Assembly (NCBI GenBank): GCA_964469905.1
Contig: CAYXZW010000008.1
Location: 1 to 64,000, forward strand
Source of the DNA: MVRV01 sp964469905
Lineage (GTDB): Bacteria; Desulfobacterota; Syntrophia; Syntrophales; Smithellaceae
DNA length: 64,000 nt
Direction: 5' to 3'
Part shown: positions 11,301-18,275 of the stretch, in pieces
Numbering within the stretch: the first letter of the stretch is position 1
Layout: each line of letters starts with the position of its first letter
The notes under the pieces: generated by a model
Databases searched by the model: none
What the model saw: the letters and a program-made list of their open reading frames with translations, nothing else
What the model was told of the DNA's origin: nothing
Program-made: the position numbers and the translations under genes

Positions 11301-12328
11301 CTGAAGCCTCTGAGCGGGCCAAATTTCTTGTCCAGCAGATTCTATCCTTCAGCCGCCATGCAAAAAAAGAATTACATCCCCTGATGCTCGGAACGATTAT
11401 TAAGGAAGTAGTTAAACTTCTGCGTCATGCATTGCCGACAACCATTAAGATAAAACAGGATATTAATGTAAAAGACACATTAATCCTGGCGGATGCGACG
11501 CATATCCATCAGATACTGATGAATTTGTGCACTAACGCCGGACATGCAATGCACGAAAAGGGCGGAACATTGACAATAAGCTTAAACCAAATGGAAATTA
11601 CAGACAATAATTTACCAGGCCATGAATTAATGGCTGCCGGTACCTATCTGGAGCTTAAAGTCACCGATACCGGCCAGGGCATTGATCCGGCCATCATCAA
11701 TAGAATATTTGATCCCTTCTTTACGACCAAGCAACAAGGCCAGGGTACCGGCATGGGGCTGGCGGTAGTCTACGGCATAGTAAATGGCTACGGAGGACAC
11801 ATAGATGTGGCAAGCAAGTTGGGTGAGGGCACGACGTTTACTATTTATTTCCCCGTGTTGCCGGAGCAAATAATCTCCGACAAGGATAAAGATATAAATA
11901 TAAATATATCACTTTCCGGCCGGGAAAGAATTCTGGTTGTCGATGACCAGAAATATCTGCTCAATATGCTGAAGAAAATGCTTTCCCGCTTAGGATACGC
12001 AGTTACGGCGAAGCAAAATCCTCTGGAGGCATGGGAGTTGTTCTCAGCTGATCCGTTCGCCTGGGACATGATCATTACCGATCAAACCATGCCCGATCTG
12101 ACCGGCTGCGTTATGGCCCAGAAAATGATAAATATCCGGCCGGATATTCCGATAATCCTCTGCACCGGATTTACCGACCTGGTAACCGCAAATGAGGCAA
12201 AGGCAATGGGAATTCGCGAATTTCTGCAAAAACCAATTAAAAGCAGCGAACTTACCCAAATTATGAGGAGTATATTTGATAATAGTAAAGGTGGAAAGGC
12301 TGAAGGAGATGTAGGCCGAGTCTTGTGA
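8378..12328 (+). CDS. Membrane hybrid histidine kinase with periplasmic SBP_bac_3 sensor
   Basis: A 1316-residue sensor kinase. ATG 8378 has AGGAG 6 bases upstream; an in-frame GTG at 8360 is less likely. A hydrophobic signal/anchor segment (about residues 20-40) leads a periplasmic type-3 solute-binding domain (about 60-300, typical of amino-acid-like ligands), then a transmembrane helix (IIGIIAVFSLIGLILLFW), PAS, PAS, a GAF-like domain with several Cys (ECMCGN), a third PAS, HisKA with H941, HATPase, and receiver with D1235 in TDQTMPDLTG. The last codons (VGRVL and the TGA stop) lie inside a palindromic repeat, so the native C-terminus may have been replaced by repeat insertion. The next gene is an NtrC-type regulator, a plausible partner. 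Confidence 0.92.
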   Translation: MEYSLHVDLPVHCCFKNKRLFNNIIVLFALLIVFVPAVQGQEKNHSENISSSFVRTVTTDISQKKLKTIIVDNYYPYTFMNEKGLPDGFSVDLIKAVTTVMGMDIEIVAGRWEDAQQALEQGKIDLLPMMAYSRERDKIFNFSAPHTIAFDSFFVRKGTKKLSSVTQLAKLGDKSIILMKGDAAHNYLLSSGLVKTNQLILVDSLPAALRLLAAGTGDTAIMPNVVGIVNMKKLNLTNIETSPALVDAYNRPFSIAVKHGHQELLERLSQGLLIVKQTGDYAKIYEKWFGALEPKQTSLREALMYIIGIIAVFSLIGLILLFWSLSLRRKVALRTQYLESEIAQRKKAEEALIESEGHYRTLADFGQALIWTSGIDKQCDYFNKPWLEFTGRTLAQELGDGWIQGVHPDDLERCLETYTDAFDRRKKFSIYYRLRRHDGEYRWLQDDGKPRYNSTGEFIGYIGYCLDVTEILQMDEEIKESEKRFRAAFYTSPDSININRLEDGLYVDINEGFTLLTGYTRGDVIDKTSSEINIWNKPADRQDLLRELRENGYYKNLEVDFRRKDGSVITVLVSARIIKLQNVLHILCNTRDITERRQVEKRQELVNRILEIINSDIGAMYSIKEIVLMIREFTGFEAVGLRLNDGEDYPYFEARGFADDFVQAENYLCSRNDNNEIIRDTKGNPYLECMCGNVLQRRIDATKPFFTKGGSFWSNNTTQLLASTTDEDRQTRTRNRCNGEGYESVALIPLQHGNEIIGLLQFNDKRTGCFTLDLIEYFEKIGASIGIAINRHRMEVKLGEEQERYRTVADYTYDWEYWIDTDGSYRYISPSFQRITGYAVYELINNPNVLASIIHPNDRAFVAEHLSDPLNHPCKEFRIITKNGEERWIGHRCQQVFKGNGIALGWRGSNRDITERKKMEEHIRQSQKMEAIGTLAGGIAHDFNNILGAIMGYAAMAQDDLPVGSIARECVDEISEASERAKFLVQQILSFSRHAKKELHPLMLGTIIKEVVKLLRHALPTTIKIKQDINVKDTLILADATHIHQILMNLCTNAGHAMHEKGGTLTISLNQMEITDNNLPGHELMAAGTYLELKVTDTGQGIDPAIINRIFDPFFTTKQQGQGTGMGLAVVYGIVNGYGGHIDVASKLGEGTTFTIYFPVLPEQIISDKDKDININISLSGRERILVVDDQKYLLNMLKKMLSRLGYAVTAKQNPLEAWELFSADPFAWDMIITDQTMPDLTGCVMAQKMINIRPDIPIILCTGFTDLVTANEAKAMGIREFLQKPIKSSELTQIMRSIFDNSKGGKAEGDVGRVL

Positions 12329-12360
12329 CCTGCCTTTTAGGGTAGACCTCATACGGCGGG
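12311..12360. repeat. Palindromic repeat, family A copy 2, overlapping the stop of the preceding gene
   Basis: Starts with GTAGGCCG and ends with CATACGGCG, with the family core in diverged form (GTGACC, then TTTTAGGGTAGACC). Compare the copies at 12373 and 14551. The TGA stop of the upstream kinase (12326-12328) is inside the repeat. Confidence 0.6.
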
Positions 12361-12372
12361 AAAATTAAGATC

Positions 12373-12411
12373 GCCGGGTCAGTTATGGTGACCTTCAGGT
12401 TATGACCCGGC
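12373..12411. repeat. Palindromic repeat, family A copy 3
   Basis: Nine-base perfect stem GCCGGGTCA / TGACCCGGC enclosing GGTGACCTTCAGGTTA. The inner part matches the core of the other family A copies although the outer stem differs. It sits 20 bases before the NtrC-type gene, so it would lie in that gene's leader. Confidence 0.65.
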
Positions 12412-12430
12412 ATACAGAAGAAAGGATGTT

Positions 12431-13849
12431 ATGGCGAAAGTTCTGATAATTGATGATGACGAAGGCATATGCAAAATGATGTCCCTTAAAATCAAGTCTC
12501 TGGGACATGAGGCACAGTGCGCGCTGACGCTGGAGGAAGGCATCACCAAAGCAGGCAGCGGTATCTTTGATATTGCTTATCTTGATGTCCATCTGCCGGA
12601 TGGCAGTGGATTACAGGGGCTGCCGAAAATTCGGTCAATAGCGCCTTATACCGAAGTAATCATCATTACCGGTGTCGGTGACCATGATGACGCTGAAATG
12701 GCTATCCGTAACGGGGCATGGGATTATATTGAAAAACCTTCGACCATCAACCTGATGATCAATCCGCTCCTTAAAATCCTGCAATACAAAGAAGCTAATG
12801 CGTCCGATTTAGCGCATATCGCTATAAAGCGTGACGGTATTATCGGCAGCAGCCCGGCTCTAAATGCCAGCCTGTACCAGGCCGCACAGGCGGCAAGGAC
12901 GGCTACTAATGTCCTGCTCACCGGGGAATCAGGAACAGGCAAAGAGCTATTTGCCTGGGCGATACATCAGAATTCGGCAAGAGCTGATAATAATTTTATT
13001 ATTGTTGATTGCACAATACTGACGGAAACTCTGGTGGAAGGAATGCTGTTCGGTCATGAAAAAGGTGCTTTCACCAGTGCAGATAAAATGAGGGAGGGAT
13101 TGATTGCCCAGGCCGACGGTGGCACGCTGTTTCTCGATGAAATCGGTGAGCTGCCCTATTTAATTCAGAAAGCCTTTCTGCGGGTTCTGCAGGAGCACAA
13201 GTTTCGGCCGCTCGGCAGCAAGCACGAGCGATCCAGTGACTTCCGGCTGATTGCCGCTACCAACCGCAATCTGGACAAAATGGTGGCCAAAGGACAATTC
13301 CGGGAAGACCTGCTCTTTAGGCTGCGGTCTTTTGTTGTTGAATTGCCGCCTTTGCGCCAGCGGCTTGAAGATATCCGGGAACTTGTTACGTATAAATTGA
13401 ATGCCAATTACGATCGGCTCGGAGTCTCGAGGACAGTATTATCACCGGAGTATCTGGATGCACTTAAATCCTACGACTGGCCCGGTAATGTTCGTGAACT
13501 CTTCAATGCCGTGGAACGGACATTAGCCGTTGCCAAGGACAGTTCTGTTTTGTTCCCCCGGGATTTGCCTGAAAACATCCGGATTAAACTTTCCCAATCC
13601 CTCATCGAAAAGAAAAAAAATGGACCAGGCATTAAGACAGAGAAAGCGGTTATTAAGATAGCAAAAGAAGCTGATATTCCTAGCCTCCAGAGTGCCCGCG
13701 ATGCCGCTCTGGCCCAAACAGAGAAGGACTATTTGGGAGAACTAAAAACTGTTGCCGGGTGTGATTTGGAAAAGGCCTGCAAAATATCCGGCCTTTCCCG
13801 CTCCCGCCTTTATGCGCTCCTGCAAAAACACAATATTAGTTTTAAGTAA
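12431..13849 (+). CDS. NtrC-family sigma-54-dependent response regulator
   Basis: A 472-residue transcription activator in three parts: receiver (1-120, D52 in LDVHLPDGSG), AAA+ sigma-54 interaction domain (about 140-380; Walker A GESGTGKE, Walker B GGTLFLDEIGE, arginine-finger region), and a Fis-type helix-turn-helix at the C-terminus (CKISGLSRSRLYALLQK). Phosphorylation of D52, probably by one of the kinases upstream, would allow it to remodel sigma-54 RNA polymerase. The sigma-54 contact loop reads GAFTSA, not the usual GAFTGA. AAAGGA lies just upstream of the ATG. Two sigma-54-like promoters are visible in the window (14495-14510 minus, 54016-54030 plus), the first only 650 bases away, so the neighbouring phasin-like operon is a natural target. 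Target assignment is inference. Confidence 0.93.
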   Translation: MAKVLIIDDDEGICKMMSLKIKSLGHEAQCALTLEEGITKAGSGIFDIAYLDVHLPDGSGLQGLPKIRSIAPYTEVIIITGVGDHDDAEMAIRNGAWDYIEKPSTINLMINPLLKILQYKEANASDLAHIAIKRDGIIGSSPALNASLYQAAQAARTATNVLLTGESGTGKELFAWAIHQNSARADNNFIIVDCTILTETLVEGMLFGHEKGAFTSADKMREGLIAQADGGTLFLDEIGELPYLIQKAFLRVLQEHKFRPLGSKHERSSDFRLIAATNRNLDKMVAKGQFREDLLFRLRSFVVELPPLRQRLEDIRELVTYKLNANYDRLGVSRTVLSPEYLDALKSYDWPGNVRELFNAVERTLAVAKDSSVLFPRDLPENIRIKLSQSLIEKKKNGPGIKTEKAVIKIAKEADIPSLQSARDAALAQTEKDYLGELKTVAGCDLEKACKISGLSRSRLYALLQKHNISFK

Positions 13850-13858
13850 AACTGTTTG

Positions 13859-14131
13859 TTATTGTCTGGTTTTTAACGGGACAAAATATTCAGCGACTTT
13901 TGTGTAATGTTCCTGAGCCCTGGCTTTAAAATCTTCCTGTCTTTTCTTGTAACTGGCAATACTTTGAGAGAATGCTTTTTTCCCTTCTTCCGGAAACCAG
14001 GAAAGTTTATCTAAAAAGTGCATAGCAAAATTTTCATTTTGTGACTGAAGCGTGGCCATATAAGTAAAAGTGTTATCAAATACTGTTTTGTTAAATTCCA
14101 TCATTTGCCTGCCCAATTGATTCTTTTCCAT
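13859..14131 (-). CDS. Phasin-like small helical protein
   Basis: A 90-residue, largely helical, charged protein without Cys. Its arrangement (FNKTVFDNTFTYMATLQSQ, then FPEEGKKAF, then YKKRQEDFKARAQEHYTKV) resembles short phasin-like proteins that coat polyhydroxyalkanoate granules; I recognise the pattern but cannot confirm the family here. GGGAGGA lies 6 bases upstream of the ATG. The first 31 bases overlap the end of the upstream zinc-ribbon gene, so the two are translationally coupled. It is convergent with the NtrC-type gene, 9 bases apart, and may share a terminator region. Confidence 0.7.
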   Translation of the reverse strand: MEKNQLGRQMMEFNKTVFDNTFTYMATLQSQNENFAMHFLDKLSWFPEEGKKAFSQSIASYKKRQEDFKARAQEHYTKVAEYFVPLKTRQ

Positions 14132-14433
14132 GGTAAATCCTCCCTCGTAAAATATTGTTTGAAAGAGTTAATTATATCAGCCGAAATTTGTCTTCGGTTA
14201 CTCCTTTTTATTCTATGCAGAACTCCCATAGCGACAGTGCTGTCCAACATTTTCATCGGATCAACCAGAAGAAAAGATGCACAAGAAGGACAACGATAGT
14301 GCATGTTTCCCGTGTAAGGATCATGACCTAAATGCTCAAATACAGCTTCTGCGGATTTGCCCGGGATGAACATGTTTCCCGCTTTAGCTACACAACCACA
14401 AGCCTCACAGCTGATAAAACGTACTGGCATCAT
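14101..14433 (-). CDS. Small zinc-ribbon-like protein of unknown function
   Basis: A 110-residue protein with Cys pairs CEACGC near the N-terminus and CPSC near residue 50, spaced as in a zinc ribbon; the C-terminal half is basic and helical. AGAGAGGTGA precedes a double ATG (14433 or 14430). It is the first gene of a two-gene minus-strand operon with the phasin-like gene, and a sigma-54-like promoter is visible about 60 bases upstream. It could be a DNA- or RNA-binding regulator of the partner, but nothing in the sequence proves this. I do not recognise a named family. Confidence 0.65.
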   Translation of the reverse strand: MMPVRFISCEACGCVAKAGNMFIPGKSAEAVFEHLGHDPYTGNMHYRCPSCASFLLVDPMKMLDSTVAMGVLHRIKRSNRRQISADIINSFKQYFTREDLPWKRINWAGK

Positions 14434-14494
14434 TCACCTCTCTCTTCCTTGTGCCGTTCATGAATAGATACTGCAGTGAAAAAATATATTGTTG

Positions 14495-14510
14495 TGCATT
14501 TTAAATGCCA
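14495..14510 (-). promoter_or_regulatory. Candidate sigma-54 promoter for the zinc-ribbon/phasin-like operon
   Basis: On the minus strand the sequence is TGGCATTTAAAATGCA: the invariant GG and GC dinucleotides are ten bases apart as in -24/-12 promoters, with one deviation in the -12 box (ATGC for TTGC). It is 62 bases upstream of the start at 14433. An NtrC-type activator is encoded next door. Confidence 0.45.
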
Positions 14511-14551
14511 GAAACAAGTTTATCCAACTCTGCTCGCTGAACCAATACTGT

Positions 14552-14592
14552 AGGCCGCGTCTCGTGCCCTTTAGGTTAGACTCACGCGGCGT
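14552..14592. repeat. Palindromic repeat, family A copy 4
   Basis: TAGGCCGCGT and ACGCGGCGT form the stem; the loop carries GTGCCCTTTAGGTTAGA, matching the family core. Intergenic, in a spacer between divergent operons. Confidence 0.65.
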
Positions 14593-14862
14593 TTTAAATT
14601 AAAATCGTCCTGCAAAGCGAGAAAAATCCTGCCGGGCAAGAATATTTCTTGTGCGACAAGACATTTTTTTAGTTTGTTCAATTGCTCAATATTAATTCCC
14701 GCCGATTATTTTTCTACACCCCCGCAATCAATATTCTTAATATTCTAAAATCTTGCGGCGGTTTTGATGAGCTATAAGATTTTCTTTCTGCCCGTTGGCC
14801 TACTTGATGCACTAGGATCACAACGCATTGATGCATATCTATTTAAAGGAGCATCTCTTAAA

Positions 14863-15252
14863 ATGACTCTTTTTTGTCTTTCCAATTCCAAAAACGAAGC
14901 CAAGAATCTGCTTCTCAGGGTTCTGTATATGATCGTACCCAAAAACAAAATCACTCTGATCAATGATATTGGAGAACTGGAAAATCACTTAAGACAGCAA
15001 TTACACGAAAATTCAATCGCCGTGCTTCTTCCTGCCGACAAAAGTGAACTAACGGCCATCATTGCTCTGAAAAACATATTCGGCGATATACCAATTATTC
15101 TTGTCATGCCTGATCGCGAAAACAGCACAATTTCTCTGGGATACAAATTGCGCCCGAGATTCATTGCTTATGCCGACAGTGATTTTCTGGATGTAGCAGC
15201 CGTATTGATGAAAATGAAAAATAACATGGAAGGCGAAGAGGGTCATGTATGA
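14863..15252 (+). CDS. Pseudo-receiver-like protein at head of chemosensory operon
   Basis: About 129 residues, alternating strands and helices as in a receiver fold (IIALKNIFGDIPIILVMPD, then PRFIAYADSDFLDVAAVL), but with no DD pair and no recognisable phospho-acceptor Asp. It is probably a degenerate receiver or a partner-binding domain. ATG 14863 is preferred because AAAGGAG precedes it, though at a long spacing of 11; an in-frame ATG at 14767 would add 32 residues with a poor site. The stop overlaps the STAS gene start (ATGA), which implies coupled translation. No experimentally known function recognised. Confidence 0.65.
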   Translation: MTLFCLSNSKNEAKNLLLRVLYMIVPKNKITLINDIGELENHLRQQLHENSIAVLLPADKSELTAIIALKNIFGDIPIILVMPDRENSTISLGYKLRPRFIAYADSDFLDVAAVLMKMKNNMEGEEGHV

Positions 15253-15587
15253 ATCAAGACAGCGGAACCTATGAGGACACAATTACCCTGGCAATGGAAG
15301 GAACCCTGACCATAGGGCGGGCAAGTGACGCGAGAGTGGAACTCCAGGATGCCCTGAATAATGCGCAGCATATCGAGCTGGATATTGAGGAGGCCAGGGA
15401 GGCTGACTTGGCTTTTTTGCAGCTGCTGTGTTCCGCGCACCGGACAGCCATAACTATGAACAAGACACTGGTGCTCCAGGGTACGATCCCGGAAATGTTC
15501 AAGAAGTCGGTAGAGGATAATGGTTATGCACGCCACACTGGTTGTGCGCTTGATTGCAATAAAACATGCTTATGGATGATGAAGTGA
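15249..15587 (+). CDS. STAS-domain protein
   Basis: A 112-residue single-domain protein with the STAS pattern: an N-terminal strand (ITLAMEGTLTIGRA), a central strand and turn (HIELDIEEAREADLAFLQ), and a C-terminal strand and helix (KTLVLQGTIPEMFKKSVEDNG). STAS proteins are anti-anti-sigma-like switches, often reversibly phosphorylated on a Ser/Thr; here the usual Ser/Thr after the central strand is replaced by Ala/Asp (EADLAFLQ), so phosphorylation is doubtful. The C-terminus adds Cys residues (CALDCNKTCL). It lies between the pseudo-receiver and cheY genes, 7 bases before cheY. STAS proteins occur in several non-flagellar Che clusters, which fits. Confidence 0.75.
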   Translation: MNQDSGTYEDTITLAMEGTLTIGRASDARVELQDALNNAQHIELDIEEAREADLAFLQLLCSAHRTAITMNKTLVLQGTIPEMFKKSVEDNGYARHTGCALDCNKTCLWMMK

Positions 15588-15594
15588 GGAGAAG

Positions 15595-15960
15595 ATGGGC
15601 AAGATAATAATGACCGTAGATGACTCAGCGTCTGTTCGTCAGATGGTTTCTTTTACCCTGAAGCAGGCGGGCTTTGATGTGGTGGAAGCGGTGGATGGCC
15701 AGGACGCCTTAAATAAGATCAATGGTTCCGGTGTCCAGATGGTCATTACCGACTTGAATATGCCTAACCTCGATGGCATTGGCCTCATCCGTGGTGTTAG
15801 AGCTCAACCGGAGTTTAAATTTATTCCCATTGTCATGCTGACAACGGAATCACAGATCGAAAAGAAACAGGAAGGTAAAAGTGCCGGAGCAACCGGCTGG
15901 ATAGTCAAACCTTTTAATCCGGATCAATTACTGGCTGTCGTCAAAAAGGTGCTGGGATGA
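15595..15960 (+). CDS. cheY: CheY-type single-domain response regulator
   Basis: A 121-residue receiver with the complete active site: acidic pair D9/D10, phospho-acceptor D53 (ITDLNMPNLDG), T in MLTTES, K in IVKPF. GAGGAG precedes the ATG. The stop overlaps the cheA start (ATGA), so it is the obvious phosphoacceptor of this CheA. No output domain, so it acts by binding a partner protein. No flagellar motor gene is present in the window, so the target is unknown. Confidence 0.93.
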   Translation: MGKIIMTVDDSASVRQMVSFTLKQAGFDVVEAVDGQDALNKINGSGVQMVITDLNMPNLDGIGLIRGVRAQPEFKFIPIVMLTTESQIEKKQEGKSAGATGWIVKPFNPDQLLAVVKKVLG

Positions 15961-18053
15961 TGGATCAACACGCAATTGTTTTCAAAGAAGAGGCCGGGGA
16001 ATTACTGGCCGAACTGGAGACCTCTCTACTGGAGATGGAAAAAAACCCGGATGATCAGGAACTGATCGCGCGGATTTTTCGCGCCATGCATACAATTAAA
16101 GGTTCCGGGGCCATGTTCGGTTTTGACGAAGTGGCGTCATTTACCCATAACGTGGAAAACATCTATGACCTTGTCCGCAACGGCAAGCTGGCGGCCACGA
16201 AAAACCTGGTTGATCTTACTCTGGCAGCCTGTGATCAGATTCGCCGCATGATCGAAGGAACAGAAGATGTCGATCGGAACGCTGTTGAAGACCTGGCCGC
16301 CTCATTCAAAAAACTTATACCTACAGTCGATGCAAATATCAAGAAAGAGGCTCCGCAGCAAACGCAGACAATCGCCATCGCTCCTGAAGCACTGCAAAAA
16401 GCCTGGACTTATCGCATCTGTTTAAAACCGGACATAGGGATCTTTGCCAACGGGACAAATGTGACGCTGCTGCTCAACGAACTGCGGGCTTTAGGCACCT
16501 GCGCCATCACCGCCCAGACGGAGCATATTCCGCTGCTGGACAAGCTGGAGCCGGAGAGCTGCTATACCTATTGGGACATTGTCTTAACGACAAGTATGGG
16601 AGTTAACGCCATCAAAGATGTTTTTATCTTTGTCGAAGATGACATCGAATTAAAAATTGAAATGATTGATCAGGGTGCAAATGTCGCCGAATTGGAAGAT
16701 GATAAAAAGCTCGGCGATATTCTTGTGGAAAGAGGTGATGCCGATAAGGATACCATAGACAAGGCATTAAGCGGGCATAAGAAGATAGGCGAATTGCTAG
16801 TCGCAGCAGGGGTAGTTGCCCCGGACAAAATTCAGGCGGCTCTGGCAGAGCAACAGCATATCCGGGAAATAAAGGAAAAACGCCAGACTGCGGATGCGGC
16901 AGCTTCGATCCGAGTACCGGCGGAACGTCTTGATATTCTCGTTAATCTGGTGGGCGAAATGGTGACCGTGCAGTCCCGATTATCGCAGATGTCATCAGTA
17001 ATCAATAATGCCGACCTCATTTTAGTGGCGGAGGAAGTCGAAAGATTAATTACCGAGCTGCGTGATAATACCATGAGCATCCGCATGCTGCCCATCGGTA
17101 ATACATTCAGCAAGTTCAACCGCCTGGTCCGCGATTTATCCGCGGAACTGGGCAAAAAGATAACCCTCATTACCGAAGGTGCGGAAACAGAATTAGATAA
17201 AACGGTCATTGAAAAGCTCAACGATCCCTTAGTCCACCTTATCCGCAACAGTATTGATCATGGCATCGAATCTCCGGCAGCACGGGAACAGGCGGGAAAG
17301 CCAAAAGAAGGAACGGTGAAATTAACCGCCGAACACTCCGGAGCCAACGTTATCATTCAAATCATCGACGATGGAGCAGGCATTGATCCAGAGGCCATCC
17401 GCCTCAAAGCGATCGAAAAGGGCATTATCCAGCAGGATGATAACTTGACCGATAAAGAGCTTTACAATTTAATCTTTGCTCCCGGTTTCTCCCTGGCGAA
17501 AAAGGTTACTAATGTATCAGGCCGTGGCGTGGGTATGGATGTCGTTAAGCGAGGGATAGATGCCTTAAACGGGGTACTCGATATTACGAGCAAAAAGAAC
17601 GAAGGAACAACTATAACTCTTAAGCTGCCTTTAACCCTGGCTATTATCGATGGCTTGCTGGTGCGGATTGCGGAATCATTTTTCGTCTTACCACTTTCCT
17701 CAATTGAAGAGTGCGTAGAACTCTCTCGTGAAGATATTCAGAATATGCATGGGAAGCAAATGACGCACATCCGCGGGGAGGTTGTCCCTTACATACCGCT
17801 GAGGGAGAGGTTCCGGATAGCAGGTGAGCCCCCGGCAATCGAACAGATCATTATTAACCGGACCAGTGATGGACGCATAGGCCTGGTAGTAGATCAGGTT
17901 ATCGGCCAACATCAGACGGTAATAAAAACTATGGGCAAGTTCTACCGGCATATCAAGGAAGTCTCCGGAGCAACAATTCTGGGTGACGGAACGGTCGCGC
18001 TGATAATTGACATCGGCCAACTGACTCAAGGGGTGATTGCAGAGGCAGGGTGA
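15957..18053 (+). CDS. cheA: Chemotaxis histidine kinase CheA
   Basis: A 698-residue kinase: Hpt/P1 domain (1-110, phosphorylated H45 in AMHTIKGSG), a middle region in the P2 position (about 140-230), a linker carrying two copies of a short motif (KLGDILVERGDADKDTIDKA and KIGELLVAAGVVAPDKIQAA), P3 dimerisation helices, P4 ATPase (LVHLIRNSIDHGIE, DDGAGID, GRGVGMDVV), and a C-terminal CheW-like P5 domain. It would form the core complex with the CheW at 23375 and the poly-HAMP receptor and donate phosphate to CheY and CheB. Starts with two ATGs overlapping the cheY stop. A spacer filled with repeats separates it from the next gene. Confidence 0.96.
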   Translation: MMDQHAIVFKEEAGELLAELETSLLEMEKNPDDQELIARIFRAMHTIKGSGAMFGFDEVASFTHNVENIYDLVRNGKLAATKNLVDLTLAACDQIRRMIEGTEDVDRNAVEDLAASFKKLIPTVDANIKKEAPQQTQTIAIAPEALQKAWTYRICLKPDIGIFANGTNVTLLLNELRALGTCAITAQTEHIPLLDKLEPESCYTYWDIVLTTSMGVNAIKDVFIFVEDDIELKIEMIDQGANVAELEDDKKLGDILVERGDADKDTIDKALSGHKKIGELLVAAGVVAPDKIQAALAEQQHIREIKEKRQTADAAASIRVPAERLDILVNLVGEMVTVQSRLSQMSSVINNADLILVAEEVERLITELRDNTMSIRMLPIGNTFSKFNRLVRDLSAELGKKITLITEGAETELDKTVIEKLNDPLVHLIRNSIDHGIESPAAREQAGKPKEGTVKLTAEHSGANVIIQIIDDGAGIDPEAIRLKAIEKGIIQQDDNLTDKELYNLIFAPGFSLAKKVTNVSGRGVGMDVVKRGIDALNGVLDITSKKNEGTTITLKLPLTLAIIDGLLVRIAESFFVLPLSSIEECVELSREDIQNMHGKQMTHIRGEVVPYIPLRERFRIAGEPPAIEQIIINRTSDGRIGLVVDQVIGQHQTVIKTMGKFYRHIKEVSGATILGDGTVALIIDIGQLTQGVIAEAG

Positions 18054-18275
18054 AAAAAAGGCTGAAGGTCGAAACAATGATGAAGTCGTAAAAAGTCGCA
18101 AAACCGTCATACCGGCGAAGGCCGGTATCCAGAAAGCATTAAATTTGCTGGATTCCGGATCATAACCTAAAGGTCACGCGAGTCCGGAATGACAAACGAG
18201 GACAATGACTTCCTCACTTGGATGTTGGAAATTCCTTGTTGGATATTGGTTATTGAAAAACGGAAGGAAACAAAA
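18054..18275. repeat. Repeat-filled spacer: composite palindromic repeat, family A copy 5
   Basis: Two hairpins in series. The left is ACCGGCGAAGGCCGGT (18111-18126). The right lies between GGATTCCGG (18150-18158) and CCGGAATGAC (18184-18193); its loop, read on the minus strand, contains GTGACCTTTAGGTTATGA, the best copy of the core seen in the family A repeats. The layout (GTCAT...ATCCAG...CTGGAT...ATGAC) is that of REP/BIME-like elements. Downstream, 18219-18256 is a T/G-rich stretch (TTGGATGTTGGAAATTCC) similar to the reverse strand of 3132-3160. Confidence 0.65.

Larger units (their letters stand above)
14434..14862. other. Intergenic region between divergent operons
   Basis: About 430 bases hold the sigma-54-like promoter of the leftward operon (14495-14510) and family A repeat copy 4 (14552-14592). 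A stretch rich in A and T between 14680 and 14760 is where a promoter for the rightward chemosensory operon would be expected, but I see no clear consensus. An in-frame extension of the first rightward gene reaches ATG 14767. Confidence 0.6.

Noticed and set aside
18189..18275. N-terminal extension of the CheR-like gene
   Set aside because: It is encoded by repeat sequence; ATG 18276 has a good ribosome site and begins the conserved region.
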